In this document: positions 29,105 to 37,541 of the stretch, piece by piece
Layout: each line of letters opens with the position of its first letter
How positions within the stretch are numbered: position 1 is the first letter of the stretch
Origin: Sphingomonas sp.
GTDB lineage: Bacteria > Pseudomonadota > Alphaproteobacteria > Sphingomonadales > Sphingomonadaceae
Direction: 5' to 3'
Assembly: GCA_021732445.1 (NCBI GenBank)
Contig: JAKFUZ010000015.1
Location: 88,792-152,791, forward strand
DNA: 64,000 bases
Notes under the pieces: generated by a model
What the model was told of the DNA's origin: nothing
Database searches by the model: none
Seen by the model: only the letters and a program-made list of their open reading frames with translations
Program-made: the position numbers and the translations under genes

Positions 29105-31111
29105 ATGCGCAAGCGGATGTTCGCCATGTTGTTGGCTACCAGTGGCTCGGCCGCCTATGCCGGGCAGCCTGAGTGGATGATCAGCGAATCGTCCGGCCCG
29201 GTTGTGGTTCTGCATCAAGGGGTTAGCAAAGTCGCGACCCGAGGCAGCACGGTCGGCGCCGGCGACACCGTGCAGACCGGCAAGGGCGCGCGCGCGGTGC
29301 TGGTGCGCGGCACCGAATATATGATGGTGGCACCGGCATCGCGCCTGCACCTGCCCGCGGAACAGCAGGCGACCGGCGTGACCCGGGTGGTCGAGGAATT
29401 CGGCAACGTCATCTTCATGATAAAAAAGAAGCTCACGCCCCATTTCGAAGTGAAGACCCCCTATCTTGCCGCTGTGGTCAAAGGCACCACCTTCACGGTC
29501 AATGTGAGCGAGCGCGGTGCGGCTGTTCAGGTGCTGGAAGGCGCTGTCGATGTTGCAACGCTTGATGGCGGCGCGCATGATCTGGTGCGCCCGGGCGGCA
29601 TTGCACTCGTCGCGGCGGGCGATCAATACCGGATGAAGGTTGAGGCAAATGGCGTAAGCCGCACGCTCACATCGCCAGCGGCGGAAGCGGCCCCGGTTGC
29701 CGATCAACCCGTTGCCACCGCCAATGACAGCGATGCCCCCGCGCCCGCCGACGGCACCGGCGATGCCCCGGCCGCCACTTCGGTCGCCGCTCCGGTTGCC
29801 GTCGTTTCCCCAGGCCCGGCCGCCGCCGACACCACGTCGCCGGCCACCAACGCGATCACAACGACCGTTTATGCCGCCCCGGTGTCGCTTGCCGACACGA
29901 CCGGCGGTCTGGTTTCCGGCAGCCTCGGCGGGCGGGATAGCAACGACGCAACACGGGCCACAGCGATTGCCACAGAAGCATCGACCGCAGTCGTGAAGGC
30001 GGTTGCCGAAGTCGCGGCCAATGCCGCCAGTGACCGGCTCAACCAGCAGGCAGCGGCATCTGCCGAGGCCGAAAGCGCGGCAAGCGCGGCGGCCGCACAG
30101 GCGAAGGCCGACGCCGATCAGGCCGCCGCTGACTCCGCCGCCGCTGCCGAACGCGCCGCCCAGGCGGCTGCTGAGGCCGCCGCCGCCAAAGCAGCGCTCG
30201 ACGCTCAGCAGGCCCAAGCGCAGGCCGCAGCGGACGCTGCGGCGCGGGCAGCCGCAGAGCAGGCGGCAACCGATGCCGCCAACGCCGCCGCGCAAGCCCA
30301 GGCGGCGCAGGCAGCTCAGGCAGCGGCTGCTGCCGAAGCGGAGGCCGCAGCCGCTCAGCAGGCAGCTGATACCGCCGCCAAGGCCGCCGCCGCCCAAGCA
30401 GCTGCCAACGCCGCTGCGGCAGCCCAGGCCACCCAATCCGCCGCCGAGGCCGCCGCCAACCAGGCCGCGCTTGACGCGGCCAATGCCGCGGCCGCCCTTG
30501 CCGAGCAGGACGCACGCAAGGCAGCGGCTGACGCTGCGGCCCAGGCCGCCGCCGATGCCGCGCGCGCAGCCGAACAGGCAGCCGCAGCAGCCGCAGCGGC
30601 AGCACAGGCCGAGGCCGAGCGCGCGGCTCGCGAAGCCGCCCGGATCGCCAGCGAGCAGGCCGCAGCGCAAGCGGCTGCAACCGCCGCCGCCGCTCAGGCT
30701 GCTGCCGATCAAGCCGCACGCGACGCCCAGCAGGCGGCGGCCGCTGACCGCGCCGCCATGGCCGCACAGGCCGCCGCCGCCCAGGCTGCCGAAGCGGCGC
30801 ACGCTGCCGCTGCGCAGGCCGCGACAGCGGCCGCCACGGGCCAAGCCGCAGCAACGGCTGCCGCCACGGGCCAGGGCAACGCCAGCGGCGCGATCCCAAC
30901 CTCGGTAAATGCCATTCTCAAGGGCATTACCGGCGGCGGCAACGCCTCGGGGAACGCCAGCGGCAACGCTTCGGGTAGCGGCAATGCCTCGCCGAACGGG
31001 AACGCCTGGGGCAACGCCAGCGGCACTCCCTCGCCCAGCGGCAACGGCAATGCCTCGCCGAGCGGGAACGAGAATGGAACTGACGGCAACGGCAATAGCG
31101 GCGACAGGTAG
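29105..31111 (+). CDS. FecR-domain protein with long Ala-rich coil and Asn/Gly/Ser tail
   Basis: 668 residues, with GGAGAG upstream of the ATG. Signal peptide about 1-19 (AYA|GQP). FecR domain about 24-185: GDTVQTGKGARAVLVRGTEY, FEVKTPYLAAVVKGTTFTV, VLEGAVDV. A Pro/Ala linker follows to about 300. Residues about 300-595 are overwhelmingly Ala with Gln, Glu, Asp and Lys, predicted as helical or coiled coil. The last 70 residues are short GNASG-type repeats. FecR domains usually read periplasmic states in anti-sigma factors, but there is no cytoplasmic anti-sigma part or TM here, so it is a wholly exported protein. Divergent from the TpsB-like gene by 170 bases. Confidence 0.85.
   Translation: MRKRMFAMLLATSGSAAYAGQPEWMISESSGPVVVLHQGVSKVATRGSTVGAGDTVQTGKGARAVLVRGTEYMMVAPASRLHLPAEQQATGVTRVVEEFGNVIFMIKKKLTPHFEVKTPYLAAVVKGTTFTVNVSERGAAVQVLEGAVDVATLDGGAHDLVRPGGIALVAAGDQYRMKVEANGVSRTLTSPAAEAAPVADQPVATANDSDAPAPADGTGDAPAATSVAAPVAVVSPGPAAADTTSPATNAITTTVYAAPVSLADTTGGLVSGSLGGRDSNDATRATAIATEASTAVVKAVAEVAANAASDRLNQQAAASAEAESAASAAAAQAKADADQAAADSAAAAERAAQAAAEAAAAKAALDAQQAQAQAAADAAARAAAEQAATDAANAAAQAQAAQAAQAAAAAEAEAAAAQQAADTAAKAAAAQAAANAAAAAQATQSAAEAAANQAALDAANAAAALAEQDARKAAADAAAQAAADAARAAEQAAAAAAAAAQAEAERAAREAARIASEQAAAQAAATAAAAQAAADQAARDAQQAAAADRAAMAAQAAAAQAAEAAHAAAAQAATAAATGQAAATAAATGQGNASGAIPTSVNAILKGITGGGNASGNASGNASGSGNASPNGNAWGNASGTPSPSGNGNASPSGNENGTDGNGNSGDR
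30930..31108 (+). repeat. degenerate short repeats coding Gly-Asn-Ala-Ser tail
   Basis: The 3' end of the FecR-domain gene holds many imperfect copies of a 12-15 base unit coding GNASG, GNASP or GNGNASP. It resembles low-complexity secreted or adhesive tails. Copies differ at third positions, so they are not a recent duplication. Confidence 0.8.
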
Positions 31112-31390
31112 TTTCGCAAAGACCGGGCGGATCAGTCCCCGGCAAGCGAGTTCAGAGCGATTGCGAAGCGTCGGCCGCATGCCGGCGTCAAAGCCCGGAT
31201 TACCGGTCGCCCGCCGCCGATGATCCGACATCGTTCGGCAACATGTCGGCGCGGCTGAGGCCAGGCGGCGATCCCGCCGGATTGCATCGCCTCACCTGAA
31301 AAAGGGGCCATCGCCACGTCGCGCCGGCAAATACGGGCCGAGCGCGTCGCCGTCACCTGCCGCTGCCCTCAGAATTTGGGGCACGCAGCC

Positions 31391-32230
31391 CTAAAGACGA
31401 AGCGAAAAACCGATGAACGGCGCGAATGTCGCGGCGTCGCCGCTGACGCCGAACTGCGTTCCCGCATCGACTTGCAGATTGTCGCGCGCGCGCCACGTAA
31501 CGCCGGTGTTGAGGCTGGTTGAAGCCGGGCGGTTGCCACCCGCCTCCACGGCAATTTCATAATAGCCGCCAAGCCGAGCAGTCCACGCCACGGCCAGCGA
31601 CGCGGTGGCGACGCCGAAAACACGGTACGGAGACGCGCGATCATCGCGCCGGGCATTAACGCCCGCATTCAGCCCCAGGCCAAGCCGCCCGCCAAGATCA
31701 AGCGCGAGCGGAACGAGCACGCCATATTCGGCATCGGCCGGCGACACGCCGTTGTTCCGATCGATGGGAATAGTGACATAGGGCAACAGCGCAAACGCGG
31801 TCTTGCCCCCATCATTACCCCAAAAGTTGAGCTTGCCCCTGATGTCGATTGCGCCAACACCGGCTTGCCGCGGGGCGCCGCCGCCCGGCGACACAATCCC
31901 ATAAGGATGCACCACCACATCGAGTTCCGCCGCGGGCGTCAGGCCGATCCGCAGATTGGTCGTCGCGAATTCAAACGCTTTGGCCGCGTCTCCACCGGAA
32001 TTTCGGGGGGCGCGGGCATAACCGAACAGCGTCGTCTCGATCTGGATATGGCCAGCATTTATGGTGAACGGGCTTTCGGTCGTATCCGGGCGGTCCGTCG
32101 TAAGCGCCCGCAGCGGCGGTGGCGCGCGCTCGGGCAGTTCCGGTGCATCGGCTGCGGCCAAGCGGGCGGCGCCCCCAAGCAGCGCCGCCCAGGCAATGAC
32201 CAAGCGTGCGTGAAGAGCGCGCCTGGTCAT
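31391..32230 (-). CDS. outer-membrane beta-barrel 'transporter' protein (MetA-pathway-like)
   Basis: 279 residues from the ATG at 32230. Signal peptide to about residue 27 (LAAADA). TTDRPDTTESPFTINAGHIQ is the typical opening of small outer-membrane barrels annotated as transporter or phenol-degradation MetA-pathway proteins. Alternating strands follow, and the protein ends in ..FIGFSLRL. It probably forms a channel for hydrophobic compounds. It is downstream of and on the same strand as the unknown secreted protein, 24 bases apart. Confidence 0.75.
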   Translation of the reverse strand: MTRRALHARLVIAWAALLGGAARLAAADAPELPERAPPPLRALTTDRPDTTESPFTINAGHIQIETTLFGYARAPRNSGGDAAKAFEFATTNLRIGLTPAAELDVVVHPYGIVSPGGGAPRQAGVGAIDIRGKLNFWGNDGGKTAFALLPYVTIPIDRNNGVSPADAEYGVLVPLALDLGGRLGLGLNAGVNARRDDRASPYRVFGVATASLAVAWTARLGGYYEIAVEAGGNRPASTSLNTGVTWRARDNLQVDAGTQFGVSGDAATFAPFIGFSLRL

Positions 32231-32254
32231 CGCCAACTCTATCCGGCCGATCGC

Positions 32255-33469
32255 TCAGTTGATGCGATAGACCACAGGGCAATTCACCACGAACCCGACC
32301 GCGCGGAAATCACCACCGTCGAGGCTCTTGAGGTAACCGCGCGTTGACATTTCCGCTGCCTGCAGCGCGCTCGTCATCCGGTAGCGATAGCCCTTCTCGA
32401 TCGCCTCGGCCGACCAGACTGCCGGAAACAGACGCCACATCGGCGAGTAATCGAGGTTGATGGTGGGGATGCCGCCAAGGATGTTCAGCGGGCCGCGGCC
32501 ATCGGTGAGGGCGCTCTCCAGACCCTGGCGGTGCGGATTGTCGATCCCGCGCGGGCCATTGACCACGACGACGATGCGTTCAGCAGATTCGCCGGGCGAT
32601 GCGTCTTCCAGGGCAAAGGGAAGGTCCTTCAGCGCGGGCGCATAGGTGGCATTTTCCAGGCTGGCGACCAGCGGGTCGTTGGCTTCGGTCGACAGATACT
32701 GGATCGGCTTGTCGAAAGTGAAGCCCAGCGTCAGCGAAAGCGTTACCGTTTCGTCACGCGGGCAAATGGCGACAACCTTGTCATGCACCTTGGCTTTGTC
32801 GACATTGCCGTCGCACATGGTGTTCAGCTCGGCTTCGCTCGCCTGCGACACGACCGGCGCATTCATCAGGACCGATTTGGCCGAATTGTCGATATAAACC
32901 ATCGGCGTGTACGTCGCATCGCCGACGCTGCCGGGCTGAAAGCTCTTGGGGGGGAACGGGTTTGCGGCAGCACCGGGCACTACCGACAGCACAGGCCGGA
33001 AGTCGACGCTGCCGGTGTTGAACGTGAAGCTGCCGTCCTTCTCGATGGTTGCATGGCGCGACGCGACGCCGGTCAGACCATAGGCCATTTTGGGCGCATA
33101 ATTGACGCCGTGCAGGTTCGACAGATTCTCGTCGGTCGTATCGGTGATGATGAACCACACCGGCGTGCCGTTTTTGAGCTTGCCTTTGCGCAGCGGCAGC
33201 GTGGCGGTGCCCTTTTCAAGATCAATGTGCGCCGACTTCATCATGACCACGGGGCCGAGGAATTCAGGCTTGATTTCAGATGGCGAAGGCTGGGCCACAA
33301 TCGTGTGAAGATCAGGATAGATCGACGCTGGCGCCTGGCGGATTTCGGAGAGCGGCCTGCCTTCCTTGCCGCGAACGACGACTTCGGCGCCGGCCGGCGC
33401 GATAGCTGCGGCGACCAGAACGGTCGCGCTGGCTAGCAAGGTAACGCGGGGATTGATTAGTCTGGACAT
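32255..33469 (-). CDS. conserved secreted protein of unknown function
   Basis: 404 residues from the ATG at 33469 with GGGAGC upstream. Signal peptide about 1-28 (APAGAEV). The body is beta-rich, with LHGVNYAPKMAYGLTG and FPAVWSAEAIEKGYRYR, and two conserved-looking Cys (MCDG, AICPRDE) plus a late NCPVVYRIN end. I do not recognise the family with certainty. It sits just upstream of an outer-membrane barrel gene, so a role with a periplasmic or surface compound is possible, but that is inference from position only. Confidence 0.7.
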   Translation of the reverse strand: MSRLINPRVTLLASATVLVAAAIAPAGAEVVVRGKEGRPLSEIRQAPASIYPDLHTIVAQPSPSEIKPEFLGPVVMMKSAHIDLEKGTATLPLRKGKLKNGTPVWFIITDTTDENLSNLHGVNYAPKMAYGLTGVASRHATIEKDGSFTFNTGSVDFRPVLSVVPGAAANPFPPKSFQPGSVGDATYTPMVYIDNSAKSVLMNAPVVSQASEAELNTMCDGNVDKAKVHDKVVAICPRDETVTLSLTLGFTFDKPIQYLSTEANDPLVASLENATYAPALKDLPFALEDASPGESAERIVVVVNGPRGIDNPHRQGLESALTDGRGPLNILGGIPTINLDYSPMWRLFPAVWSAEAIEKGYRYRMTSALQAAEMSTRGYLKSLDGGDFRAVGFVVNCPVVYRIN

Positions 33470-33709
33470 TGAGTGCTCCCGTTTGTTGGCGGACGGTGTA
33501 CACCAGTCAAACCTGGCAACCGCTGACCGGAATTTTTCCACAGCGGACCGGGCCTTTGCTTTCGCGATGCCGAGGCGTTTTGCGAAAGGTTGCGGCGAGA
33601 TCGCCCAATCTGCGTGTTTTGTTGCTGCTTGCGGCAGATCACCCCGCAACATTATGATAGCGCAGCGCCCGCGAGCGCCGCTATGGTGCCGCGCAGGAGG
33701 GTGCCACCT

Positions 33710-34069
33710 ATGCCCTGGAACCTGCTCTATTCCTGGTATGCAAGTTTTCGGCGCGGCGCGCACAGGGAGCCGCCGATGCCGCTGACGCTCATCACCCTGC
33801 GCGGCATTCCCGGATCGAGCGAAAACGAGGTCGCATTTTACACCAATGCGGAATTCGGTGCGCTCGTCGATTGGGCGATGAACGGGCGTTTCGTCATGGC
33901 TTTCGCCGGGCGCGACCGCGACGAGCTGACATTGCTGTGCACCGAATCCGTCGCCGACATGAAAGTGCATGTCAGCAGTTTGCCGATGGTGGCCGCCGGG
34001 CTCGCCAAAGCGGACATCCGGATGGTTTCTATGCTACGCCTTGCCAACCCGGTCGCCTCGCTGCACTGA
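33710..34069 (+). CDS. small protein, possible muconolactone-isomerase-like alpha/beta-barrel fold
   Basis: The ATG at 33710 has AGGAGG nine to ten bases upstream and gives 119 residues. A second ATG at 33776 with GGGAG gives 97. The body LTLITLRGIPG ... VHVSSLPMVAAGLAKADIRM has the layout of dimeric ferredoxin-like barrels such as muconolactone isomerase (a late 'LP...D' helix-strand pair). This resemblance is weak. It lies divergent to the unknown secreted protein and upstream of an AraC regulator. Confidence 0.55.
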   Translation: MPWNLLYSWYASFRRGAHREPPMPLTLITLRGIPGSSENEVAFYTNAEFGALVDWAMNGRFVMAFAGRDRDELTLLCTESVADMKVHVSSLPMVAAGLAKADIRMVSMLRLANPVASLH

Positions 34070-34216
34070 ATGCAAATAATGCTGAGCCAAATCCCATGGC
34101 CACACCGCGGCTGAGCGAGCTTTCCGCACCGCGCTAACTATCAAAATATTGCGCAAATAAGGTATTGGCACGCAATCGGCCGCCCGCCACTCGCCTATCC
34201 ATAGTAATGATGTTTC

Positions 34217-34240
34217 AGCCAGCACTGTTAGCGGCTGGCT
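34217..34240. repeat. inverted repeat upstream of the AraC gene
   Basis: AGCCAGC at 34217-34223 is mirrored by GCTGGCT at 34234-34240 with a ten-base loop, 28 bases before the AraC start codon. It could be a 5' leader hairpin or a regulator site. No T-run follows. Confidence 0.4.
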
Positions 34241-34268
34241 ATTACCTTTCTGTTTTGCCCGAGGCAAT

Positions 34269-35222
34269 ATGGATACGCCGCGACACGAACCACGTCATTT
34301 TCTCGCCGCCACAGGCGCTGCGGGCTATGACTCGATCTGGTTTTCGGGCGAGCCGCAGGCCGAACTGGTTTCGCACATCGACAGCCCCATTCAAGCCGTC
34401 CGGCACCTTGGCATCAGCGGCCCGGCCCAGGCGCATGCCTGCGGACGATTGGCGGAGGTCGACATCCTGCTTGTCAATCTGAGCGCTTCGGCGCGGCTGC
34501 GCGGCCGCATTGGCGATGTGCCGGTCGACAAGCTGTTGCAGCGCGGCCATGTGAGCTTCATCCCGCATGATTGCCCCGCCGACGTTGATTTCCCGGCCGC
34601 ACACACCGCGTTGCAGCTATTCATTCCCCAAGCTGATTTTCGGCGGGTCGCCAACGATCTGGGAGCCGGCGAGGTGCACCCGATCGTCAGCGCACGGCAC
34701 GATCGACTGGCGCAGCTCATTGCCATGGTTGCCGCCGAGCTGAGCATGCCAGGCTTCGCTTCCGACTTGATGGTCGATGGGTTGATCCGCGCGATCGGCG
34801 CCGCCCTTGCGCAGCACGATGCGTCGCCGCTCCACGCCGATTATGAGCGCATACACCTGTCTCCTGTCCGCCTCGCCAGGGTCGTTGACTTCGTCGAGGC
34901 TAAGCTCGACGGCGAGATTCATCTGGCCGATCTGGCTGAAATTGCCGGCCTGTCGCTGTTACACTTCACACGCGTATTCAAACTGGCAACCGGCGAAACG
35001 CCCTATCATTTCGTCGGGTCGCGTCGGCTGGAGCGAGCGCGATCAATGCTGCTTGGCAGCGACATGCCGCTCGCCGAATTGGCGCTCTCCTGCGGGTTTG
35101 CCAGTCAATCGCATTTCACGGCGGCGTTTTCGAACGCGATGGGTGTTCCGCCGGGGCGCTATCGCCGTCTCCGTGGCGAGCAGGGCGCACCCGTCCATCG
35201 CGACAAAGCAATTTGCAGATAA
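34269..35222 (+). CDS. AraC-family transcriptional regulator (first)
   Basis: 317 residues; GAGG lies four bases before the ATG. The N-terminal 190 residues form an unidentified ligand domain with a PVDKLLQRGHVSFIP segment. The C-terminal two HTH motifs are clear: IHLADLAEIAGLSLLHFTRVFKL and MPLAELALSCGFASQSHFTAAF, followed by the GVPPGRYRR signature. It probably controls the barrel gene 71 bases downstream on the same strand. Confidence 0.93.
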   Translation: MDTPRHEPRHFLAATGAAGYDSIWFSGEPQAELVSHIDSPIQAVRHLGISGPAQAHACGRLAEVDILLVNLSASARLRGRIGDVPVDKLLQRGHVSFIPHDCPADVDFPAAHTALQLFIPQADFRRVANDLGAGEVHPIVSARHDRLAQLIAMVAAELSMPGFASDLMVDGLIRAIGAALAQHDASPLHADYERIHLSPVRLARVVDFVEAKLDGEIHLADLAEIAGLSLLHFTRVFKLATGETPYHFVGSRRLERARSMLLGSDMPLAELALSCGFASQSHFTAAFSNAMGVPPGRYRRLRGEQGAPVHRDKAICR

Positions 35223-35293
35223 AAAACAGCGCCTTCGAAAGAAGCGATGGCTGCATCCCGATATCCGGGGCGCCTTTCTAGGAGGGTGATATC

Positions 35294-36175
35294 ATGCGTC
35301 TGAACATTTCTGGCATTCGTCGTATCCGGGGTCGCATCGGGATGGCTGCTGCCATTGCCATGGGCACGACCGGGCTGGCCCAGGCACAAGATACCCCGCC
35401 GGCGCCTGATGTTTCGACGCCCGAATGGTCGCCGCTGAACGGTGGCGCGTTCGGCAAGGAACTGCTTGAGGCATGGATTCCAGTGCCAAATGGCGAAAGC
35501 GGCGCCCCGCGCCAGGGCTGGCTGGCAACGGCCGACGGGTTTTTCACGCGCGAAGTGCACCTCGCCGCTGCCTATACCAGCGCTCAGGGCCCTGATTCCT
35601 GGGGTGTGCTGGGGCGGTTCCACTATCCCTTCAGCCGGCGACTCTGGGCAGGGATCGAGGTGCCCTTCTACCAGGAAGCAGCCGGGCGCGGCAATTTCGG
35701 CGACGTGACGCTTACCACGCAGGTGATGCTGGCAGAAAAGCGCAACCTGTCAGTCAATGCGGGCGTGGGCTGGCGGTTGCCGACCGGGGCGACCCGGCAG
35801 GGCAACAATGTGTTTGCAGCCCAACCGCAGCTCAACATCTGGACCGATGTCGGCCGTGGATTTTCGCTGCGCGGCCGCGTTGCCTATGAATTTGCAACCA
35901 GGAACGTGCCCGACAATTTCGTGCTCAACGCAGCGATCGGCCAGACGGTCACGCCGCACAGCCGCGCCCCGCTTGGCGACCTGACCTGGTATGTCGCGGC
36001 GAACTGGCGAGAGCCGACAACCGGGCGCGGGAACAGCTTTGTCAGCATCACGCCCGGAATGCGCACGCATGTCGGCAACAACCTGTTCCTGCTGGGAGGC
36101 GTCGAGTTTCCGGTTACGAACACTGCCAACTCATTCAGTCAGCGCTATATCCTTCAGCTCGTGCAGGGCTTTTAG
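35294..36175 (+). CDS. outer-membrane 'transporter' barrel protein (second)
   Basis: 293 residues, with TAGGAGGGTG before the ATG. Signal peptide ends near residue 32 (GLAQAQ). A beta-barrel pattern follows: WGVLGRFHYPFSRRLWAGIEVPF, LSVNAGVGWRLPTG, and a final ..YILQLVQGF ending in Phe. Same broad class as the barrel at 31391 but not an obvious duplicate. Its last 41 bases overlap the convergent AraC gene. Confidence 0.75.
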   Translation: MRLNISGIRRIRGRIGMAAAIAMGTTGLAQAQDTPPAPDVSTPEWSPLNGGAFGKELLEAWIPVPNGESGAPRQGWLATADGFFTREVHLAAAYTSAQGPDSWGVLGRFHYPFSRRLWAGIEVPFYQEAAGRGNFGDVTLTTQVMLAEKRNLSVNAGVGWRLPTGATRQGNNVFAAQPQLNIWTDVGRGFSLRGRVAYEFATRNVPDNFVLNAAIGQTVTPHSRAPLGDLTWYVAANWREPTTGRGNSFVSITPGMRTHVGNNLFLLGGVEFPVTNTANSFSQRYILQLVQGF

Positions 36176-37091
36176 CCGCGTCGCCGCCGCTGCCCCCCAC
36201 CGAGCAGCGGCGGTATTCGGCAGGTGTCATGCCGATTGCGTCGCGAAACCGGGTGGAGAAATGGGTGTGCGTCGAAAACCCGCAGCGTCTGGCGATGTCC
36301 GCGATCGGCAGCACGGAGTGCTCCAGCAGCGCCCGCGCGACAGCAATGCGTTCGCGCAGCACATAGCCATAAGGCGGCACGCCTGTGCTCTGCCTGAACG
36401 CCCGGACGAAGTGGAAACGACTATACCCTGACACCGCGGCAAGGTCTTCCAGGGTGATGTGCTGGTGGATGTTGCTTCGGATGAAATCGCGCACCCGCGC
36501 AACGATATGCGGGGCCAGCGCCAGTCGATGATATTGGCGGGGTTCCGCCGCGCCGGTTAAGGTGGTCGCGAGCCGGATCAGCAGGGCATCGCCATAATAA
36601 TCAGCCGAAAACGACCAATCCGGGTCCGTTTGCCCGTTCAGCAAAAGGTCGAACAGCGTTGCGGCATGGCGGTCAAGCCGCCCGATCGTTTCGGCAAAGC
36701 TGACCGATGCCGGATCCCTATCGAACGCCTCGCCGACCAGCGTCGCGAAATAGTCCGGGCGCACATACAAGTGCGAAAAGGCGATCGGCCCTTCGGTTCG
36801 CCAGTGATAGGCGCTGCCCGCTTCCGCCGTCGTGATCGAGCAATCTTCCGCCTCTGCAACACGGCGACCGCCGCCGCCGTCGCGCCGGATGCGCTTTGCG
36901 CCGCCCTGATGCAGGACGACGATGTGATGATCGAGCGGCGGCTGCAACATGGTCGAATTGGTGTTTTGCCAGCTTCGCAGAAACCCCGCTCGCAGCGTGC
37001 ATGGGCCGGTCGCGGTCCCGCCGTCCATGGGGGCCCATCCCCGCCAAAATTCGGGATTCAAAAGCGAACGTTCGTCAATCCGCAATGCCAT
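36135..37091 (-). CDS. AraC-family transcriptional regulator (second)
   Basis: 318 residues from the ATG at 37091. An N-terminal cupin-like region (HHIVVLHQGGAKRIRR ..) precedes the C-terminal AraC DNA-binding domain: ITLEDLAAVSGYSRFHFVRAF and LPIADIARRCGFSTHTHFSTRF with GMTPAEYRR. It likely responds to a small effector. It is convergent with the second barrel gene, overlapping it tail to tail by 41 bases. Confidence 0.93.
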   Translation of the reverse strand: MALRIDERSLLNPEFWRGWAPMDGGTATGPCTLRAGFLRSWQNTNSTMLQPPLDHHIVVLHQGGAKRIRRDGGGGRRVAEAEDCSITTAEAGSAYHWRTEGPIAFSHLYVRPDYFATLVGEAFDRDPASVSFAETIGRLDRHAATLFDLLLNGQTDPDWSFSADYYGDALLIRLATTLTGAAEPRQYHRLALAPHIVARVRDFIRSNIHQHITLEDLAAVSGYSRFHFVRAFRQSTGVPPYGYVLRERIAVARALLEHSVLPIADIARRCGFSTHTHFSTRFRDAIGMTPAEYRRCSVGGSGGDAAKSPARAEGYSAD

Positions 37092-37412
37092 CAATACCTC
37101 GGGTGGTCACAGTACCAAGAGCTATCGGGCGCCCGGCGCACATGCCACAATAAAAGTATCTCGCAAGAACGCGGTGCGCGAATCCTCACCCATTAGTGCC
37201 GCGAACAGACTTGGACGTAATTTCCGTCTTTCATTCATTTGCCCCCTGACTTGCTGAACGGTCTTAGCTATTACCCAGGCTTGAACCACCCTTGCGGATA
37301 TCACGCAGTTTGCGGCGCCCATCGCGGGCCATGTGCCGAACAGCGGCTCCCGCACCGCTGAAAGCGGCCATGGGCCCAGGCAAGACAGGCATTTTCGGGG
37401 CTGGAAAAGTGA
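37092..37412. other. gene-poor stretch between AraC and tRNA-Arg
   Basis: About 320 bases with no convincing gene. A 38-codon minus-strand frame at 37122-37238 (MNERRKLRPSLFAALMG..) starts after an AGGGGG-like site, but I cannot match it to a family. It could be a remnant. I see no clear terminator or repeat. Confidence 0.5.
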
Positions 37413-37489
37413 TGGTGCCCCCGAGTGGATTCGAACCACCGGCCTGCGGTTTAGGAAACCGTCGCTCTATCCTGCTGAGCTACGGGGGC
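37413..37489 (-). tRNA. tRNA-Arg (anticodon CCT)
   Basis: On the minus strand the 77-base sequence folds as a cloverleaf: acceptor GCCCCCG with CGGGGGC, D stem GCTC/GAGC, anticodon loop TTCCTAA giving CCT (reads AGG), T arm GGTGG-TTCGAAT-CCACT, and an encoded CCA end at 37413-37415. The top anticodon-stem pair is A-C. Confidence 0.95.
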
Positions 37490-37541
37490 ACGCGCGCCTA
37501 GCTATTATGCGGCGGCACACCGGTCAATCGCCTGTCGATGC

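Noticed and set aside
30003..30908. 301-codon Pro/Arg-rich plus-strand frame inside the FecR-domain gene
   Set aside because: Frame-shifted shadow of the Ala-rich region; no start context or recognisable domain.
29090..31231. 713-codon minus-strand frame rich in Gly/Cys/Arg opposite the FecR-domain gene
   Set aside because: It is the mirror of the Ala-rich codons (GCC/GCG) and has no family features, whereas the plus frame has a signal peptide and FecR domain.
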